Of a DNA stretch of 8,865 bases, positions 6,028-8,865 are shown piece by piece; the first letter of the stretch is position 1, and each line of letters starts with the position of its first letter. The stretch is taken from assembly GCA_902806295.1 (NCBI GenBank), contig CADCWB010000093.1:1-8865 (forward strand), given 5' to 3'. The stretch is from an uncultured Sphingomonas sp. Its GTDB lineage: Bacteria; Pseudomonadota; Alphaproteobacteria; Sphingomonadales; Sphingomonadaceae. The translations under genes were made by a program, and so were the position numbers. Below the pieces are notes generated by a model, which saw only the letters and a program-made list of their open reading frames with translations, was not told the origin of the DNA and ran no database searches.

Positions 6028-6123
6028 ATGGCTTTCGACCAGAACCTTGACCCATCCCGCGCGCACAGCGCTTGGCGTTGGTGGCGGCCCATGACCTCGG
6101 CGGCGCGATGGCGCTGGCGGTGA
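6028..6123 (+). CDS. trpL: trp operon leader peptide
   Basis: A 31-residue ORF (ATG to TGA) with five Trp codons, at 6073, 6079, 6082, 6109 and 6115. They fall in two clusters that read AWRWWR (residues 15-20) and RWRWR (27-31). Trp is normally about 1% of residues, so five in 31 just before a trp operon strongly indicates a regulatory leader peptide. It sits 89 bases before trpD, and a terminator hairpin lies between them. Scarcity of charged tRNA-Trp would stall the ribosome at these codons. The peptide also has six Arg residues and is strongly basic. A weak GGGGAG lies 11 bases before the ATG, and leaderless initiation is an alternative. It is longer than the enteric TrpL (14 residues). 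Confidence 0.88.
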   Translation: MAFDQNLDPSRAHSAWRWWRPMTSAARWRWR

Positions 6124-6176
6124 GCTGATCGCACCGACGACAACTCCCTTCCAGTTTCAGCTCTAAGCGGCCCGCC
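6116..6176 (+). promoter_or_regulatory. Predicted antiterminator of the trp attenuator
   Basis: GGCGG (6116-6120) is fully complementary to CCGCC (6172-6176), the 5' arm of the terminator. GAGCTGA (6122-6128) is fully complementary to TCAGCTC (6157-6163). Together they make a 12-bp interrupted stem with an 8-base bulge (6164-6171) that excludes the terminator. The upstream arm spans the leader stop codon, so a ribosome finishing at TGA masks it. A ribosome stalled at the Trp pair 6079-6084 leaves it free. A further 1:2-type pairing, CAGCGC (6066-6071) with GCGCTG (6111-6116), is possible. Confidence 0.7.
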
Positions 6177-6196
6177 CTTTCGGCGGGTTTTCTTTT
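6171..6196 (+). terminator. trp attenuator terminator
   Basis: A rho-independent terminator: 6-bp all-GC stem CCCGCC (6171-6176) with GGCGGG (6182-6187), a five-base loop CTTTC, then the run TTTTCTTTT (6188-6196). It ends 17 bases before the trpD ATG and follows the Trp-rich leader, so it acts as the attenuator rather than the end of a neighbouring gene. No + strand gene other than the leader precedes it. Confidence 0.9.
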
Positions 6197-6212
6197 GCCT
6201 CCGAGGTCTCCC

Positions 6213-7283
6213 ATGCAGAACATTGCGCTTGCTCCAACGGCCACCGCGCCTCCACCGGCCGTCGATCATGGGCCCGTGCCCAACCCCCTGCCCAAGCTGC
6301 TGGCCGGCGAAGATCTGACCGCAGACGAGGCGCAGCACCTGTTTGAACGACTGGTACTTGGGCGGCTTGAGCCGGCCGAGATCGCCGGCATGCTGATCGC
6401 TCTGCGGATGAAGGGTGAGACGGCCGAGGAGATGATCGGCGCGGCCCACGCCCTGTCCGCCGCCGCCTTGCCGTTCGAGCGGCCGGACTATCTATACGCC
6501 GACTGCTGCGGGACGGGCGGCGATGGGTCGGGGTTGATCAACGTGTCCACAGCCACCGCCTTTGTCGCCGCCGCCGCAGGGCTGCCGATCGCCAAGCACG
6601 GCAATCGTTCGGTCAGCTCACGCTGCGGGTCGGCCGATGTGCTGGAGGCGCTGGGTGCGACGATCGAGGTCGATCCGGTGAAAGCGCGGACGTTGCTGGA
6701 CCAGACGGGGTTCTGCTTCCTGTTCGCCCCGGCCTATCATCCGGGCATGAAGCATGCCGGGCTCGTCCGCCGCCAGTTGCAGGTGCGGACGGTGATGAAC
6801 TTGCTTGGTCCCTGCATCAATCCGGCGCGCCCGCCGGTTCAGTTGCTCGGGGTGGCCGATTCCAGGATGCTGCGGCGCATCGCCTTGACCCTGCAGGCCT
6901 TGGGCGTGCGCGAGGCATTGGTGGTGCACGGCGCAGGCCTGGACGAGGTGGCGCTCCATGCTGAAACTCGCGCCATCCGCCTGTCGGTTGGTGAGCTGAC
7001 CGAATTGGAACTCGCGCCGGAGGACGCCGGGGTGGAGCGAGCGGCGCTGAAGGCTGTTACGGGCGGCGAGGCAGCGGAGAATGCGGACCGGCTGCGGGCC
7101 TTGCTGGACGGCAAGGGCGCGCAGGCCGAACGCGACATCGTAATCCTCAACGCTGCGGCGCTACTGCTGACCGCAGGCAAGGCCGCCACCCTACGCGACG
7201 GTGCTGACCAGGCCCGCGATGCAATGCTGGCTGGCCGCGCCGCCAAGGTGCTGAACGCCTATGTGGAGGCGAGCCGTGGTTGA
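6213..7283 (+). CDS. trpD: Anthranilate phosphoribosyltransferase
   Basis: A 356-residue TrpD, which joins anthranilate to PRPP in the second step of the Trp branch. The PRPP-binding motif is CGTGGDGSGLINVSTAT (residues 99-115), with KHGNRSVSSRCGSADVLEALG (128-148) for pyrophosphate and anthranilate contacts. The RxxxxxRT...NLLGP segment typical of the family is present as RRQLQVRTVMNLLGPCINP, with Gln replacing the usual Gly before VRT. Residues 1-22 form a Pro/Ala-rich extension before the family start. The ATG at 6213 is preferred over an in-frame TTG at 6195 because GAGG lies 6 bases upstream and the TTG falls in the terminator T-run. It is not fused to a TrpG glutaminase domain as in E. 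coli. It is first in the operon after the attenuator, and trpCF overlaps its end by 8 bases. Confidence 0.95.
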   Translation: MQNIALAPTATAPPPAVDHGPVPNPLPKLLAGEDLTADEAQHLFERLVLGRLEPAEIAGMLIALRMKGETAEEMIGAAHALSAAALPFERPDYLYADCCGTGGDGSGLINVSTATAFVAAAAGLPIAKHGNRSVSSRCGSADVLEALGATIEVDPVKARTLLDQTGFCFLFAPAYHPGMKHAGLVRRQLQVRTVMNLLGPCINPARPPVQLLGVADSRMLRRIALTLQALGVREALVVHGAGLDEVALHAETRAIRLSVGELTELELAPEDAGVERAALKAVTGGEAAENADRLRALLDGKGAQAERDIVILNAAALLLTAGKAATLRDGADQARDAMLAGRAAKVLNAYVEASRG

Positions 7284-8619
7284 CGTGCTGAAGGAAATCG
7301 TGGAGCGCAAGCGGGCGGACGTCGCTACGCGGCTGGCCGGGGTCGACTTGAGCGCCGCCCAACCGACCACGCGCAGCCTGCGCGCCGCTCTGGCCCGTCC
7401 GGGCGCTCGCTTCGTCATGGAAATCAAGCGGGCTTCGCCGTCTGGTCATCGGGCGCGGCACACATTGGAAGAAGCGGTGCGCGCCTACTGCCCGGTCGCC
7501 GACGCGATCAGCGTGCTAACCGAAGGGCCGTTCTTCAATGGCTCGCTCGACGACCTCCGTGCGGTCCGCGCAGCATTCGATGGTCCGATCCTGGCCAAGG
7601 ACTTCGTCGTCGATGAGCGGCAAGTGGCCGAGGCCAGGTTGAACGGGGCCGATGCCGTCCTTTGCATGCTCTCCGTATTGGATGATCCTGCTGCCCGTGC
7701 CGTGCTGGCGGAGGCGGAACGCCTGGCGATGGACGTGATCGTTGAGGTGCACGACGAGGCGGAGCTGGATCGTGCGCTGGCGATCGGAGCGACCATCGTC
7801 GGAATCAACAACCGCGACCTGAAAACGCTGACCACCGACCTTGCGGTCACCGAGCGGCTCGCCGCGCGAGTACCGGCGGAAGTGCTGCTGATCAGCGAGT
7901 CCGGGATCTCCAGTCGCTCCGATGTCGAGCGGCTGGCCCCCGCGGTCGATGCGTTTCTGGTCGGATCGTCTTTGATGGCGGCCGACGATATCGGCGAGGC
8001 GGCGCGGGTGCTGGTGCATGGGCGTGTGAAGATTTGCGGCCTGACCCATGCTGACGACATCACGGCGGCGAGCTTGGCTGGCGCGAGCCATGCTGGGTTC
8101 GTCTTCGTGCCGGGTACGCCGCGAGCCATCGAGCCGCGACTGGCGGGTGCGCTGGTGGCAGCAGCCCGCAGCGCCGGCCTGAAGCCCGTCGGCGTGTTCC
8201 GCGACGCGCCTGCTCAGGAGGTCGTCGCTGCCGCCAGAGACCTGGAACTCGCGGCCGTACAATTGCACGGGCAGGAGGACGGCTCAAAGGTCGCGGCCAT
8301 CAAGGCTGGCTTCAGCGGCGAGGTGTGGACGGCTTGCGCGGCAGGCGAGGATCGCGGCGGCGACCGGCCCTTGTTCGACAATGGCCCGGGTGGCACCGGC
8401 CAAGCGTTCGACTGGAGCTTGCTGCATGGTGCGCCTCGGCGCGGCCATGCCTTTCTGGCGGGTGGGATCGGTCCGGACAATGCACGGGCGGCGCAGGCAA
8501 CCGGTGTGCACGGCATCGATGTCGGTTCGCGCATCGAACTCCATCCCGGACGCAAGGACAAATCGGCCATGCAGAACCTGTTCGCGGCACTCCGCCCTGG
8601 CGACCGGAGGTCTGCATGA
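7276..8619 (+). CDS. trpCF: Fused indole-3-glycerol phosphate synthase / phosphoribosylanthranilate isomerase
   Basis: A 447-residue bifunctional enzyme catalysing the third and fourth steps of the Trp branch. The TrpC half (about 1-248) has EIKRASPSG (Glu49, Lys51), LAKDF (Lys108), VEVH (Glu157), INNRDL (177-182) and SESG (207-210), so the synthase active site looks intact. The TrpF half (about 249-440) has KICGLT with catalytic Cys254, VQLHG (328-332), FDNGPGGTG with Asp368, and LAGGIGPDN (394-402). Length, domain order and wording are close to the enteric TrpCF (about 452 residues). The GTG start at 7276 is chosen because GGAGG lies 6 bases upstream and the N-terminus then reads VDVLKEIVERKRADV as in relatives; an ATG at 7261 lacks a site. 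The end overlaps trpB by ATGA. Confidence 0.95.
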   Translation: MVDVLKEIVERKRADVATRLAGVDLSAAQPTTRSLRAALARPGARFVMEIKRASPSGHRARHTLEEAVRAYCPVADAISVLTEGPFFNGSLDDLRAVRAAFDGPILAKDFVVDERQVAEARLNGADAVLCMLSVLDDPAARAVLAEAERLAMDVIVEVHDEAELDRALAIGATIVGINNRDLKTLTTDLAVTERLAARVPAEVLLISESGISSRSDVERLAPAVDAFLVGSSLMAADDIGEAARVLVHGRVKICGLTHADDITAASLAGASHAGFVFVPGTPRAIEPRLAGALVAAARSAGLKPVGVFRDAPAQEVVAAARDLELAAVQLHGQEDGSKVAAIKAGFSGEVWTACAAGEDRGGDRPLFDNGPGGTGQAFDWSLLHGAPRRGHAFLAGGIGPDNARAAQATGVHGIDVGSRIELHPGRKDKSAMQNLFAALRPGDRRSA

Positions 8620-8865
8620 AGCTGGATGGACGCTTCGGCCGCTATGGCGGCTGCTACGTACCCGAGATACTGGTGCCCGCGCTCGAGCAGCTGGAAGCGG
8701 CGTTCCTGGAGGCTGAGGGCGATCCGCAGTTCGAGGCTGAGCTGCAGGAGTTGCTGACCACCTACGCGGGCCGGCCGACCCCATTGACGCTGTGCCGAAA
8801 CCTTGGCGCCGGCAGCGGTGCGCGCATCTACCTGAAGCGCGAGGACCTGCTCCACGGCGGCGCGC
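8616..8865 (+). CDS. trpB: Tryptophan synthase beta subunit (partial, runs off the window)
   Basis: The first 83 residues of TrpB, cut by the window end. FGRYGGCYVPEILVPALEQL (residues 7-26), YAGRPTPLT and YLKREDLLHGGA are diagnostic. The PLP lysine, which normally follows in GGAHK, lies just past the end. TrpB condenses indole with serine in the alpha2beta2 complex. The ATG overlaps the trpCF stop (ATGA) and has GGAGG 6 bases upstream, so translation is coupled. The N-terminus begins straight at the FGxxGG motif, as in E. coli, and the wording is of the enteric type. trpA is expected next but is not visible. Confidence 0.96.
   Translation, partial: MKLDGRFGRYGGCYVPEILVPALEQLEAAFLEAEGDPQFEAELQELLTTYAGRPTPLTLCRNLGAGSGARIYLKREDLLHGGA

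Noticed and set aside
5963..6244. Upstream in-frame extension of the PanE-like protein by 94 residues
   Set aside because: It has no resemblance to the family, the Rossmann motif sits right after the ATG at 5962, and the extension would run antisense through the trp attenuator.
7485..8268. Long antisense open frames across trpCF
   Set aside because: Covered by a complete TrpCF with intact motifs; the antisense translations are Ser/Arg/Ala-rich without domain features.
1..8865. CRISPR array, insertion sequence, transposase or integrase
   Set aside because: No regularly spaced repeats, terminal inverted repeats flanking a gene, or recombinase motifs were seen anywhere in the window.

Overview
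The window reads as GC-rich proteobacterial chromosome. The protein style of the left half (M16 peptidase, short RlmI-like methyltransferase, compact CcmA/CcmB, HEIGHH metallopeptidase) suggests an alphaproteobacterium, perhaps Sphingomonadales. This is an impression from the sequence, not a database result. There are ten protein genes (one cut off by the window end), one tRNA, one short trp leader ORF with a transcription attenuator, and one doubtful small membrane-protein ORF.

Left block (1-3694). On the + strand an M16 zinc peptidase overlaps an RlmI-like methyltransferase by ATGA. Converging on them from the - strand is a tightly overlapping trio: a small zincin, ccmA and ccmB. CcmA and CcmB are the ATPase and one membrane subunit of the machinery that drives haem delivery for cytochrome c maturation. 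The methyltransferase and ccmB overlap tail to tail.

Middle block (3695-4963). A complete tRNA-Ser(GGA) with encoded CCA is followed by about 470 bases with no confident gene, then a - strand Panacea-domain (DUF4065, SocA/GepA-like) protein. Base composition is visibly less GC-rich around the Panacea gene. A possible small two-helix membrane protein lies directly downstream of it on the same strand, so a Panacea-type toxin-antitoxin pair is a testable idea.

Right block (4964-8865). A - strand ketopantoate-reductase-family gene is divergent from a tryptophan operon: trpL leader, trpD, fused trpCF and the start of trpB. The leader was found by reading the DNA: a 31-codon ORF with five Trp codons, then a GC hairpin with a T-run just before trpD, and a competing antiterminator pairing that contains the leader stop codon. 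This is classical ribosome-mediated trp attenuation, but it guards trpD rather than trpE. A TTGACA box placed 30 bases before the leader ATG suggests the leader may be translated leaderless. The TrpC-TrpF fusion and the TrpB N-terminus look like the enteric gammaproteobacterial type, which raises the possibility of horizontal acquisition.

The two most interesting points are the undeclared trp attenuator with its Trp/Arg-rich peptide, and the Panacea gene with its possible membrane-protein partner beside a tRNA gene.
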